Assembly (NCBI GenBank): GCA_963724805.1
Contig: CAVRWA010000011.1
Coordinates: 682,001-746,000 of the forward strand
Origin: CAVQZA01 sp963724805
Lineage (GTDB): Bacteria; Actinomycetota; Thermoleophilia; Gaiellales; Gaiellaceae
Direction: 5' to 3'
DNA: 64,000 nucleotides
Shown in pieces: positions 55,866 through 64,000 of the stretch (its first letter is position 1; the number at the start of each line of letters is the position of its first letter). The notes below the pieces were generated by a model. The model had not been told where the DNA came from. It made no database searches and worked only from the letters and a program-made list of their open reading frames with translations. The translations under genes and the position numbers were made by a program.

Positions 55866-55960
55866 ACCTGGCTAGCCAGGTGGGTGCCCTGCCGGCCTGG
55901 CGCAAAGCTCTTGCACGTATCCGGACACAGGCTCCCTTGATGTAGGTGTTGGTTCTACAT
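55866..55960. promoter_or_regulatory. Palindrome and inverted repeat upstream of mnmA
   Basis: The 193-bp gap 55827-56019 contains a perfect 16-bp palindrome ACCTGGCTAGCCAGGT (55866-55881), 40 nt upstream of mnmA, and ATGTAG-9 nt-CTACAT (55940-55960). Either could be an operator. No tRNA or ORF was seen in the gap, and promoter boxes are not obvious. Confidence 0.4.
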
Positions 55961-56019
55961 TGAGAGCGCGGCGCCCGCGGACGGGATCAGGTCTCTCACT
56001 CTAGTCGCTCGATGCCGCC

Positions 56020-56405
56020 TCAGCGCGCGAATGCCCATTTGACACGCTGGGTGCCGTGGAGCCCGAGCCGGCGAGCGAGCGCCGTCGTGACGTCGAACTC
56101 TCGCCCCGGGAGCTGCGAGCCCCTGTCGATCACCTGGGTCAGTACCTCGGTCTCGCCGTACGAGACGAAGAGCTTCGCCCCGCACGCGAGAACGGGGTGC
56201 GCGACGCCGAGGGTCCGTCGGTTCGTCCGCAGCCCGCAGGCCGTGCGTGCAGACGGCCTGTACGGAGCTGCGAGCGCCGAGTACCACTCCACCGGCCGGG
56301 GGCCGGTGCCCGAGCCGCCGCGGGGCGTGAGGACCGCGAGCGCCGCCGCAGCTCCGAGCAGGGCGATCGCGGCGAGCGCGACCAGCCGCTGCGCGAGCGT
56401 GCCCT

Positions 56406-56409
<4 letters not shown>
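56020..56409 (-). CDS. RlpA-like double-psi beta-barrel protein
   Basis: 129 residues: an N-terminal membrane helix or signal (RLVALAAIALLGAAAALAVL), then a DPBB domain. RTLGVAHPVLACGAKLFVSYG, VIDRGSQLPGREFDVTTALARRLG and QRVKWAF match the RlpA/endoglucanase-like fold. These proteins act on or bind peptidoglycan. GTG start overlaps the upstream frameshifted gene's stop by 4 nt. Catalytic His/Asp of RlpA: the Asp of VIDRG is present. Confidence 0.8.
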
Positions 56410-57208
<799 letters not shown>

Positions 57209-57215
57209 GATGTCT

Positions 57216-57229
57216 GCCTCCTAGGAGGC
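57216..57229 (-). promoter_or_regulatory. Palindrome covering the ribosome binding site and upstream stop codon
   Basis: GCCTCCTAGGAGGC is a perfect 14-bp palindrome. In the leftward transcript its second half (AGGAGG) is the ribosome binding site for the GTG at 57208, and its middle includes the TAG of the DivIVA-like gene. Ribosomes finishing the first gene would open the hairpin, so it looks built for translational coupling. Confidence 0.6.
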
Positions 57230-58195
57230 CGGCTCGTCCGGCTCCGAATCCGCGTCCTCGGGCGGGGCCTCCGTGGTGGAAGGCTCGGCCGCCGGGGAGG
57301 GCGGAGCGGACGCCGGCGGGCCCGAAACCGGGGGCCTGGACGTCGGCGGCGGAGAGGCGGGTGGTGCAGCTGTCGGCACGGGCGCTGGCGCGGCCGGCGC
57401 CGGAGTCGGGGACGGAGCTGCGGGGCGTGCGACGGCCTCTGCGGGCCGGGCAGGACCTCCGCGGGCCGCCTCGGTGGTCTGCTCCGCCGACCTCACGATC
57501 GCCTCTGCGACCTCTGCAATCCGCTCCTCGCCGAGACCGGCAGCCGCAAGCAGCTGCTCGGCGCCGTGCTGGGCGCGGGCGAGGACCGTCGATGCCTGGG
57601 CGCGTGCCCACTCCAGAGTCTGTTCGACCTCCGCGCGCGCCGCGTTCGTGAGCTCGGTCGCCTGGTGGCGCGCCTGCTCGAGGAGGCGAGCGGCACGCGC
57701 CTCGGCCTCCTGCATCTCCTGCGTCGCCTCGAGGTTGGACTTGGCGAGCAGCTCGCGCGACTCGTTCTTGGCCGCGTTGACGATCTCCGCCCGCTGGCGC
57801 TCGCTCTCTGCGCGGTAGCGCTCGACCTCGGCTTCGCGTGCCTGCAGTTCGTGCTGGCGTCGCGTCACCTCCTCTTCCGTCTTGCCGAGCTGCGCCGCCG
57901 AGGCTGTTTGGGCGTCGCGCTCGATCGTGTCGGCGAACTCGGCGGCGGCGCGGATCAGGTGCAGCGCATCCATGCGAACGGCGTGGCCGCTCGGCTCGAC
58001 CTGGCCGGTGCGCCCGGCTGCCTGCAGCACGCGGAGTTGAGCCTGGAGCTGGGCCGCGTGACGGCGGAACGCGTCGAAGGCCTCACGCACCTTGTCGGCG
58101 TCGTAGCCCTCTCCTGCGCGCGGGAGGTCCTCGACCTTTGGCAGCGCGGTCAGCGCTGGCGCGGCCGGTGCGTTCCCTGGATCCTGAGTCGACAT
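57221..58195 (-). CDS. DivIVA-like coiled-coil protein with Pro-rich tail
   Basis: 324 residues. After a short N-terminus, about 40-230 is one long Ala/Glu/Gln coiled coil (EEVTRRQHELQAREAEVERYRAESERQRA-like heptads; RAARLLEQARHQATEL), then a low-complexity Pro/Ala/Ser tail (PAPAAPAPVPTAAPPASPPP). DivIVA/Wag31-type proteins share this layout, but the DivIVA N-terminal membrane loop is not clear, so the call is tentative. ATG 58195, GAGGGAG just upstream. Confidence 0.6.
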   Translation of the reverse strand: MSTQDPGNAPAAPALTALPKVEDLPRAGEGYDADKVREAFDAFRRHAAQLQAQLRVLQAAGRTGQVEPSGHAVRMDALHLIRAAAEFADTIERDAQTASAAQLGKTEEEVTRRQHELQAREAEVERYRAESERQRAEIVNAAKNESRELLAKSNLEATQEMQEAEARAARLLEQARHQATELTNAARAEVEQTLEWARAQASTVLARAQHGAEQLLAAAGLGEERIAEVAEAIVRSAEQTTEAARGGPARPAEAVARPAAPSPTPAPAAPAPVPTAAPPASPPPTSRPPVSGPPASAPPSPAAEPSTTEAPPEDADSEPDEPAS

Positions 58196-58282
58196 TCCTT
58201 TCGCTCCCTCTCGTGCGGCTGCGGGTCCATGCCCGCCTGTACCGAAGTATGACTACACCATCGGCCGCAACGATAGTGGAGC

Positions 58283-60022
58283 TTAATCGTCACCGCGGAC
58301 GACCATTATGCCCAGCTCGTCCAGTTGCTCTTTCGTCACGTCGGACGGGGCTCCTGTCATCGGATCGACCCCGGCCTGGTTCTTCGGGAAGGCGATCACG
58401 TCCCGGAGGTTCGGCTCGCCGGCGAGAACCATCATCATCCGGTCGATCCCGAACGCGATCCCGCCGTGTGGCGGCGCGCCCATCGCGAGCGCATCGAGCA
58501 GGAAGCCGAACTTCGCCCGCTGCTCCTCCGGCGAGATCTTCAGCAGGTCGAACACCCGCGCCTGCAGCTCGGCCTCGTGGATCCTGAACGAGCCGCCGCC
58601 GAGCTCGTTGCCGTTGCCGATCAGGTCGTAGGCGACGGCGAGCGCGTGCTTGGGATCCGCCTCGAAACGGTCCTCCCACTCCGGCGCCGGGCGCGTGAAC
58701 GGATGGTGCTTCGCGCCCCAGCGCTGCCCGTCCTCGTCCCACTCGAACATGGGGAAGTCGGTCACCCAGAGCCACGACCACGCGCCCTCGTCGATCAGTC
58801 CGAGCAGCTCCGCCAGGTGGATGCGGAGCGCGCCGAGCACACGCGTCGTCAACTCCCACGAGTCCGCGGCGAAGAGAGCGGTCGTGCCGGGCTCGCCCGT
58901 GAACGCGGCGAGCTCGGCCTCCGAGAGGAACTTGGCGATCGGCGAGCGCACCTCGCCCGCTTCGTCGGTGATCACGTAGGCGAGGCCCTTCGCGCCCCAC
59001 TCCTTCGCGAACTCCTCGAGCGCCTCGAGCTCGGAGCGCGAGAACGCCCTCGGCGCGCGGACGAAGCGCACCGCCTCCGCGCCTCCGAACACGCCGAACC
59101 CGGAGCCGCGGGTGACCTCGGTCGCGTCCTCGAGCTCGAGGCCGTAGCGCAGGTCGGGCTTGTCCGAGCCGAAGCGCCGGTCGGCCTCCTCCCACGTCAT
59201 CCGCGGGAACGGCGACTCGAGCTCGACCCCGATGCACTCCCGCCAGACGGTCTGCACCATCAGCTCCATCAGCCCGAAGATGAGCTCCTGGTCGGGGAAG
59301 GCCGTCTCGACGTCGAGCTGGGTGATCTCCTGGACGCGGTCGGCGCGGAGGTCCTCGTCCCGGAAGCAGATCGCGATCTGGTAGTAGCGCTCGAAGCCCG
59401 AGGCGACGAGCAGCTGCTTGTAGATCTGCGGCGACTGCGGCAGCGCGAAGAAGCGGCCGGGCTGGAGGCGCGACGGCACGAGGAAGTCGCGCGCGCCCTC
59501 GGGCGTGGGCTTCGCGAGGATCGGGGTCTGGATGTCCACGAAGCCCGCGTCCTCCATCACGCGGCGGATCGTGCCGACCATCTGGCCGCGCAGGCGGATG
59601 TTGCGCTGCATCTTCTCGCGCCGCAGGTCGAGCCAGCGGTACCGGAGGCGGAGGGTCTGGTCGACGCCCTCCTCGTCGAGCTGGAAGGGGAGCGGCGTCG
59701 AACGCGAGACGATCGTGAGCCGGTCGACGAGCACCTCGACCTCGCCGGTCGGCATCGCCGGGTTCACGGTCTCGGCGGAGCGCGCGACGACCTCGCCCTC
59801 GGCCTGCAGGACGAACTCGTTGCGGACCTCGTGCGCGGCCACGGCGGCCTCGGCCGCGTGTTCCGGGTTGACGACGAGCTGGCAGACGCCGGTCTCGTCG
59901 CGGAGGTCGACGAACACGAGCCCGCCATGGTCGCGACGGCGTGCGGCCCAGCCTGCGACCACGACGCGCCGCCCAACGTGCTTGGGTCGAAGGTCGCCGC
60001 AGGAACGTTCGCGCCAGCTCAT
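58283..60022 (-). CDS. aspS: Aspartyl-tRNA synthetase
   Basis: 579 residues, bacterial type with the GAD insert. N-terminal OB fold (VVVAGWAARRRDHGGLVFVDLRD), class II motif 2 (FRDEDLRADRVQEITQLDVE), the GAD region (~300-400) and motif 3 GIDRMMMVLAGEPNLRDVIAFPK. ATG overlaps the hisS stop (ATGA). hisS-aspS pairing is common. Confidence 0.96.
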   Translation of the reverse strand: MSWRERSCGDLRPKHVGRRVVVAGWAARRRDHGGLVFVDLRDETGVCQLVVNPEHAAEAAVAAHEVRNEFVLQAEGEVVARSAETVNPAMPTGEVEVLVDRLTIVSRSTPLPFQLDEEGVDQTLRLRYRWLDLRREKMQRNIRLRGQMVGTIRRVMEDAGFVDIQTPILAKPTPEGARDFLVPSRLQPGRFFALPQSPQIYKQLLVASGFERYYQIAICFRDEDLRADRVQEITQLDVETAFPDQELIFGLMELMVQTVWRECIGVELESPFPRMTWEEADRRFGSDKPDLRYGLELEDATEVTRGSGFGVFGGAEAVRFVRAPRAFSRSELEALEEFAKEWGAKGLAYVITDEAGEVRSPIAKFLSEAELAAFTGEPGTTALFAADSWELTTRVLGALRIHLAELLGLIDEGAWSWLWVTDFPMFEWDEDGQRWGAKHHPFTRPAPEWEDRFEADPKHALAVAYDLIGNGNELGGGSFRIHEAELQARVFDLLKISPEEQRAKFGFLLDALAMGAPPHGGIAFGIDRMMMVLAGEPNLRDVIAFPKNQAGVDPMTGAPSDVTKEQLDELGIMVVRGDD

Positions 60023-61242
60023 GCAGTGAGCCTAGCCACGAGGTCGTCGAATCGGACCGTCTCGTCCTCGCGGCCGCGCTCGCGGATCGTGGCTTCGTCG
60101 CCCTCCACGATCACGATCCGGCGCGGGTCGAGGCGCTGCGCGTGCTTCACCTGCGCGTTGCGCGAGCGGCCCGCATAATCGACGTCCGCCGCGACGCCCC
60201 TGTGCCTGAGCTCGGCCAGCAGCGGCAGGATCGGCACCTTGTCATCGGTCACGATGAAGACGCCGAGCCTGGGCGACTCGGCCGTCGCGCCGGCGTCCGC
60301 GAGCGCGAGCGCCAGCCGGTCGAGCCCCGCGCCGAAGCCGATCCCGGGCGTCGGCTCGCCGCCGAGCTCCTCCACGAGCCCGTCGTAGCGCCCGCCGGCG
60401 CAGATCGTGTCCTGGGCGTGGCCGGTCGAGGTCTCCTTGAACTCGAAGGTCGTGCGCGTGTAGTAGTCGATGCCGCGCACTAGCGTCGGCACCAGCGTGT
60501 ACGGGATCCCATAGAGCTCGAGGCACGCCTTCACCTGCTCGAAGTGCGCCCGGCACTCTTCGCACAGCGACTCGCCGATCTTCGGCGCGTCCTGCAGCGC
60601 CGCCTGGACCCGTTCGCTCTTCACGTCGAAGACGCGGAGCGGGTTCGTCGCCCGCTTCTGGCGCGCGGCCTCGTCCAGGACGTCGGCATGCTCGTCGAGC
60701 CACGCCGTGAGCATCCCGAGGTACGCGGGCCTGCACTTCTCGTCGCCGATCGAGTTGAGCTGCAGCTCCCAGGACGTGTAGTCGAAGCGCCGCAGCAGCT
60801 CGACATAGAGCTGGATCAGCTCCGCATCGACTGCGGGGTCGGCCGAGCCGATGATCTCGGCGCTGAGCTGGGTGTGCTCGCGGTAGCGGCCGGCCTGCGG
60901 CCGGTCGAAGCGGTACATCGTTGCGATCGTGTAGAGCTTGACCGGCTTCGGCTCCCGGTGGAGGCCGTTCTCGAGGTAGGCGCGCACGATCGGCGCGGTG
61001 CCCTCGGGACGGAGCGTGAGCGAGCGGCCGCCACGGTCGTCGAAGGTGTAGGTCTCCTTCTGGACGATGTCCGAGCCGGCGCCGGAGGAGCGCTGGATCA
61101 TGGCCGTGTCCTCGATCGCCGGCGTCTGGATCCGCGCGTAGGCGTAGAGCGGCAGCAGCCGCTCGATCTCCGAGACGAGCCGCCACCAGAGCGCGTCGCC
61201 CGGGAGGATGTCCCGTGTTCCCGAAGGCCGTTGAAACGTCAC
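60019..61242 (-). CDS. hisS: Histidyl-tRNA synthetase
   Basis: 407 residues. Motif 1 SGTRDILPGDALWW, LRPEGTAPIVRAYLENGL (motif 2 area), RGIDYYTRTTFEF (His-binding A loop) and GGRYDGLVEELGG with FGAGLDRL; anticodon-binding domain at the C-terminus. The GTG start overlaps the hydrolase stop (GTGA). Confidence 0.95.
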   Translation of the reverse strand: MTFQRPSGTRDILPGDALWWRLVSEIERLLPLYAYARIQTPAIEDTAMIQRSSGAGSDIVQKETYTFDDRGGRSLTLRPEGTAPIVRAYLENGLHREPKPVKLYTIATMYRFDRPQAGRYREHTQLSAEIIGSADPAVDAELIQLYVELLRRFDYTSWELQLNSIGDEKCRPAYLGMLTAWLDEHADVLDEAARQKRATNPLRVFDVKSERVQAALQDAPKIGESLCEECRAHFEQVKACLELYGIPYTLVPTLVRGIDYYTRTTFEFKETSTGHAQDTICAGGRYDGLVEELGGEPTPGIGFGAGLDRLALALADAGATAESPRLGVFIVTDDKVPILPLLAELRHRGVAADVDYAGRSRNAQVKHAQRLDPRRIVIVEGDEATIRERGREDETVRFDDLVARLTA

Positions 61243-61865
61243 GACGCACGCAGCTCTGCGAGGAACGGGTTGTGGGCGAGCTCGGCGCCGAGCGTCGTTG
61301 CGGGGCCGTGGCCGGGATAGACGACGGTCTCGGCCGGGTAGCGGGCGAGCAGCGCGCGGATCGAGTCGAGCAGGATCTCCCAGTCGGAGCCCGGCAGGTC
61401 GGTGCGGCCGACGGATCCTGCGAACAGGACGTCGCCCGAGAACAGCGCGCCGTCGGCGTAGTAGGCGACGTGAGCGGGCGAGTGGCCCGGCACGCCGACG
61501 ACCTCGAAGGAGATCCCGCCGAGCTCGAGGGTCTCGCCGCCGGAGAGCAGTACGTCCGGCGCGTACGCGCGCACGCCGAACTGCGGCTGCGGCGTCTCGA
61601 GCTGCTCCCGCTCGCCCTCGGGCATGTGCACGGGCGCGCCGGTTCCCTCTGCGAGATCCGCGACGCCGCCCAGGTGGTCGAAATGGCCGTGCGTGATCAG
61701 GATCGCGGCGCAGCGGGCGCCCATGCGCGCGAGCTCGAGGCGCAACTGCGCGGCGTCGCCGCCGGGATCGACGACGACCGCCTCCGCGACGCCGCGGTCG
61801 GCCCGAACGACGTAGCAGTTCGTCCCCAGCGGGCCTAGCTCGTACGTGTCGATCGCGAGCGCCAT
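61239..61865 (-). CDS. Metallo-beta-lactamase-fold hydrolase, GloB-like
   Basis: 208 residues. The metal motif THGHFDHLGG (HxHxDH), VPGHSPAH and LFSGDVLF and a late YPGHGP are the glyoxalase-II-like set of ligands. The C-terminal recognition domain of true glyoxalase II is lacking, so it may be a general thioester or other hydrolase. It lies between hisS and a small membrane gene, as in mycobacteria near Rv2581c. Confidence 0.85.
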   Translation of the reverse strand: MALAIDTYELGPLGTNCYVVRADRGVAEAVVVDPGGDAAQLRLELARMGARCAAILITHGHFDHLGGVADLAEGTGAPVHMPEGEREQLETPQPQFGVRAYAPDVLLSGGETLELGGISFEVVGVPGHSPAHVAYYADGALFSGDVLFAGSVGRTDLPGSDWEILLDSIRALLARYPAETVVYPGHGPATTLGAELAHNPFLAELRAS

Positions 61866-61900
61866 CAGGCCGCCGAGTCTAACCGCGCCCTGAGGAGCTC

Positions 61901-62320
61901 CTACTCGGGCTTCTGCTTCGGCTTGGGCGGCTGCCCCTGCCGCTTCTGGTAGTTGCGGTACTGGATCGAGTCCATCGCGTAGCTGAACGGGACGAAGAAC
62001 AGCAGCAGGACGGCGGTCTGGAGCAGCTTGCCGGCGAGCGTGAGCTTCGAGCCGCCGATCACGTAGACGGTCACGAACATGAGCGGCGCGAAGATCGCGG
62101 CGCGCTTGCCGACGCGGCGCCAGGACGGCGGCGAGGGGATGCGGCCGCTTCGGCCCCGGGCGGGGGCGCTCTTCTTCGTGGTCGCCTTCGCGGCCGTCGC
62201 GGGAACGACCTGCTCGACCTCCTCGGGGGCGAGCTCGTTCCCCTCGGCGTCGACCCAGACCTCCTCGTACTCGTGCCGGCGCTCCTTCTCGCGGCGGCGC
62301 TGCTGCTTCTTCTTGGCCAC
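61901..62320 (-). CDS. Basic membrane protein of unknown function
   Basis: 139 residues: a very basic N-terminus (AKKKQQRRREKERRHEYEE), an Ala/Thr/Lys/Pro linker, then two hydrophobic stretches (AIFAPLMFVTVYVIG; LLQTAVLLLFFVPFSYAM) and a basic Pro tail. Start ATG 62320. Likely inner-membrane; no family recognised. Confidence 0.6.
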   Translation of the reverse strand: MAKKKQQRRREKERRHEYEEVWVDAEGNELAPEEVEQVVPATAAKATTKKSAPARGRSGRIPSPPSWRRVGKRAAIFAPLMFVTVYVIGGSKLTLAGKLLQTAVLLLFFVPFSYAMDSIQYRNYQKRQGQPPKPKQKPE

Positions 62321-62324
62321 CTCG

Positions 62325-63551
62325 CTAGCGTAGCTCCCCGCCGACGACGACCGTCTTCACGACCGGTCCGCCGAGGTGGTAGGCGAGGTAGCGCCAGTCA
62401 GGGGCGTCGAGCAGGACGAGATCGGCGTCGAAGCCGGGAGCGATCCGGCCCTTGCGGTCGGCGCGTCCGAGCACGTGCGCCGCGTTCACGGTGCAGGCCG
62501 CGAGCGCCTCGGCGGGTGCGAGCCCGAGCTGGGTCGCGGCCAGTGAGCACACGAGCGGGAGGCTCTCGCAGAACGCGCTGCCGGGGTTGAAGTCGGTCGC
62601 TAGCGCGACGGCTGCGCCTGCATCCACGAGCGCGCGCGCGGGCGGCATCGGGCGGCCGAGAAAGAGCGCGCTCGCAGGCAGCAAGACACCGACGACCTCG
62701 CTCGCGGCAAGCGCGCGGACGCCGTCGGGGCCGGTCGCCTCGAGGTGGTCGACCGAGCGGGCGCCGAGCTCGATCGCGAGCGGGATCGCGCCCGACTCGG
62801 CGAACTGGTCGCCGTGCAGCCGCAGGACGAGGTCGGCGGCCCGGCAGGCTTCGAGGTAGCGCCGGGCCTGCGCCGCGTCGAAGGCGCCGCGCTCGAGGAA
62901 GACGTCGGCGGCCTCGGCGAGGAGCGCCGCCTCGGGCAGAACCTCGGCCAGCACGAAGTCGAGGTACGCGTCGCCGTCGCCGCCGAACTCGGGCGCCACC
63001 GCGTGCGCGCCGAGGAAGGTGGGGATCCCGCCCGCTGCACGGATCGCGCGCAGCGACGCGAGCTCCGTCTCACGGTCGAGCCCGTAGCCGGACTTCGCCT
63101 CGAAGGTGGTCGTTCCCGCCCGCGCCATCCACTCGCGGTGGCGGCGCAGCGCTCCCACCAGCCCGTCCTCGCCGGCGGCCCGCGTGGCGCTCACGGTCGC
63201 GAGGATCCCGCCGCCCGCCTCGTGCAGCTCCTCGTACGACGCGCCCGCTGCGCGCAGCGCGAACTCGTCGACACGGTCCCCCGCGAAGCACGCGTGCGTG
63301 TGGCAGTCCACGAGGCCCGGAATGGCGCAGAGCCCGCGGGCGTCCACCTCGACCACGTCGCCGTCGAGCGGCTGGAGCTCGCGCATCGGCCCGACCGCCG
63401 CGATCCGGCCCTCCTCGCAGAGGATGTAGCCGCCGTCGATCCAGTCGATGTCGCCGAGCGCGCGCCCGCGCAGCGGTGCCGCATGGCCCGACGGCGACGC
63501 GACCTGTGCAAGGTCACGGACGAGGAGGTGCGGCGCGGAGTCGGCTCTCAC
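62325..63551 (-). CDS. hutI: Imidazolonepropionase
   Basis: Third step of histidine degradation, opening imidazolonepropionate to formiminoglutamate. 408-residue amidohydrolase: GLVDCHTHACFAGDRVDEFALRAAG (metal HxH), TTFEAKSGYGLDRETEL, LRLHGDQFAESGAIPLAIELGARSVDHLEATG and LATDFNPGSAFCESLPLV. GTG start overlaps the hutU stop. Confidence 0.95.
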   Translation of the reverse strand: MRADSAPHLLVRDLAQVASPSGHAAPLRGRALGDIDWIDGGYILCEEGRIAAVGPMRELQPLDGDVVEVDARGLCAIPGLVDCHTHACFAGDRVDEFALRAAGASYEELHEAGGGILATVSATRAAGEDGLVGALRRHREWMARAGTTTFEAKSGYGLDRETELASLRAIRAAGGIPTFLGAHAVAPEFGGDGDAYLDFVLAEVLPEAALLAEAADVFLERGAFDAAQARRYLEACRAADLVLRLHGDQFAESGAIPLAIELGARSVDHLEATGPDGVRALAASEVVGVLLPASALFLGRPMPPARALVDAGAAVALATDFNPGSAFCESLPLVCSLAATQLGLAPAEALAACTVNAAHVLGRADRKGRIAPGFDADLVLLDAPDWRYLAYHLGGPVVKTVVVGGELR

Positions 63552-64000
63552 GGGCCGGGCGGCGGCATCGGCGGCTCGAAGCCGGTCTCGCGGGCCGCGT
63601 CGATCGCCTCGGGGTAGCCCGCGTCCACGTGGCGCATCACCCCGGTGCCGGGATCGGTCGTCAGCACCCGCTGGAGCCGCTCCTCCATCTCGTCGCTGCC
63701 GTCGGCGAGCACGACCATGCCCGCGTGGATCGAGTTGCCGATCCCGACGCCGCCGCCGTGGTGGACGCTGACCCAGGTCGCGCCGGCCGCGGTATTGAGC
63801 AGGGCGTTCAGGATCGGCCAGTCGGCAATCGCGTCCGAGCCGTCTCGCATCGCCTCGGTCTCGCGATACGGCGAGGCGACCGAGCCCGAGTCGAGGTGGT
63901 CGCGCCCGATCACGACCGGCGCCGAGACACGGCCGGAGCGGACGAGCTCGTTGATCGCGAGCCCCGCCTTGGCGCGATCGCCGTAACCGAGCCAGCAGAT
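63548..64000 (-). CDS. hutU: Urocanate hydratase, C-terminal part
   Basis: The last 150 residues of urocanase, running off the right edge. ICWLGYGDRAKAG, VIGRDHLDSGSVASPYRETEAM, DGSDAIADWP and ATWVSVHHGGGVGIGNSIHAGMV match the NAD-binding C-terminal part. It makes imidazolonepropionate for HutI, whose start it overlaps by 4 nt. The start is outside the window. Confidence 0.94.
   Translation of the reverse strand: MCWLGYGDRAKAGLAINELVRSGRVSAPVVIGRDHLDSGSVASPYRETEAMRDGSDAIADWPILNALLNTAAGATWVSVHHGGGVGIGNSIHAGMVVLADGSDEMEERLQRVLTTDPGTGVMRHVDAGYPEAIDAARETGFEPPMPPPGP

Noticed and set aside
55827..56019. tRNA or tmRNA gene in the mnmA upstream gap
   Set aside because: No cloverleaf with T-arm and CCA-end pattern could be built; only palindromes are present.
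58325..60178. 617-codon plus-strand frame opposite aspS and hisS
   Set aside because: Antisense shadow; aspS and hisS motifs are complete on the other strand.

Overview
The window looks like a chromosomal segment of a high-GC, metabolically ordinary bacterium of the Actinomycetota, most probably class Thermoleophilia (Gaiellales/Solirubrobacterales-like). The evidence is conserved gene order plus family content. Two clusters familiar from Mycobacterium are both present: alaS-ruvX-mltG-aroE ... aroC-aroK/B-aroQ-pepP-efp-nusB, and tlyA-nadK-recN-steA-mctB-pyrG. They occur with traits less usual for Actinomycetota: a heterotetrameric glycyl-tRNA synthetase (glyQ+glyS), pyruvate phosphate dikinase with its regulator, and NifJ-type pyruvate:ferredoxin oxidoreductase. 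Start codons are often GTG and neighbours often overlap by 4 nt. I saw no rRNA, tRNA, CRISPR array, prophage or insertion sequence. The lineage is an inference from gene content.

Layout. 1-4.4 kb: envelope proteins (a pentapeptide-repeat membrane protein, a secreted FecR/Ig/GH26 protein, a polytopic membrane protein). 4.4-14 kb: pyruvate/PEP metabolism (ppdK divergent from nifJ plus a DHOD-like partner, then the PPDK regulator with a small membrane protein and YbaK). 14-17 kb: glyQS. 17-24.7 kb: GNAT, a degenerate LspA-like protein, cysteine dioxygenase, recO-mutM, nucleoside salvage (deoA-deoB), ald. 24.8-46.7 kb: one nearly unbroken leftward run from aroC to an aldo/keto reductase, covering shikimate genes, EF-P, an AccC/biotin-carrier pair, NusB, isoprenoid synthesis, TlyA, NAD kinase, RecN, SteA/MctB, an unusual glycosyltransferase fusion and CTP synthase. 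46.7-49.2 kb: a secreted vWA protein and an orphan response regulator that sit between aroC and aroE. 49.3-56 kb: aroE-mltG-ruvX-alaS-DUF948-mnmA. 56-58 kb: an envelope/division-like trio (RlpA-like, a frameshifted EP-repeat membrane protein, a DivIVA-like coiled coil). 58-64 kb: aspS-hisS-metallo-hydrolase, a small membrane protein and histidine degradation (hutI, 3' part of hutU).

Most interesting observations: (i) next to accC is a carboxyltransferase-BCCP fusion in which the four residues expected to bind the active-site metal all appear substituted; (ii) two ~160-bp imperfect palindromes with a shared core and covarying inner hairpin fill two unrelated intergenic gaps from the stop of one gene to the start of the next, and look like an undescribed palindromic mobile/regulatory repeat; (iii) a 33-unit hexanucleotide repeat coding Glu-Pro carries a 2-nt insertion that splits a gene into two frames; (iv) an LspA-like protein lacks one catalytic Asp; (v) a GT2 domain is fused to a shortened MraY/WecA-like domain between mctB and pyrG; (vi) the aroK-aroB fusion has no standard start codon in a usable position.
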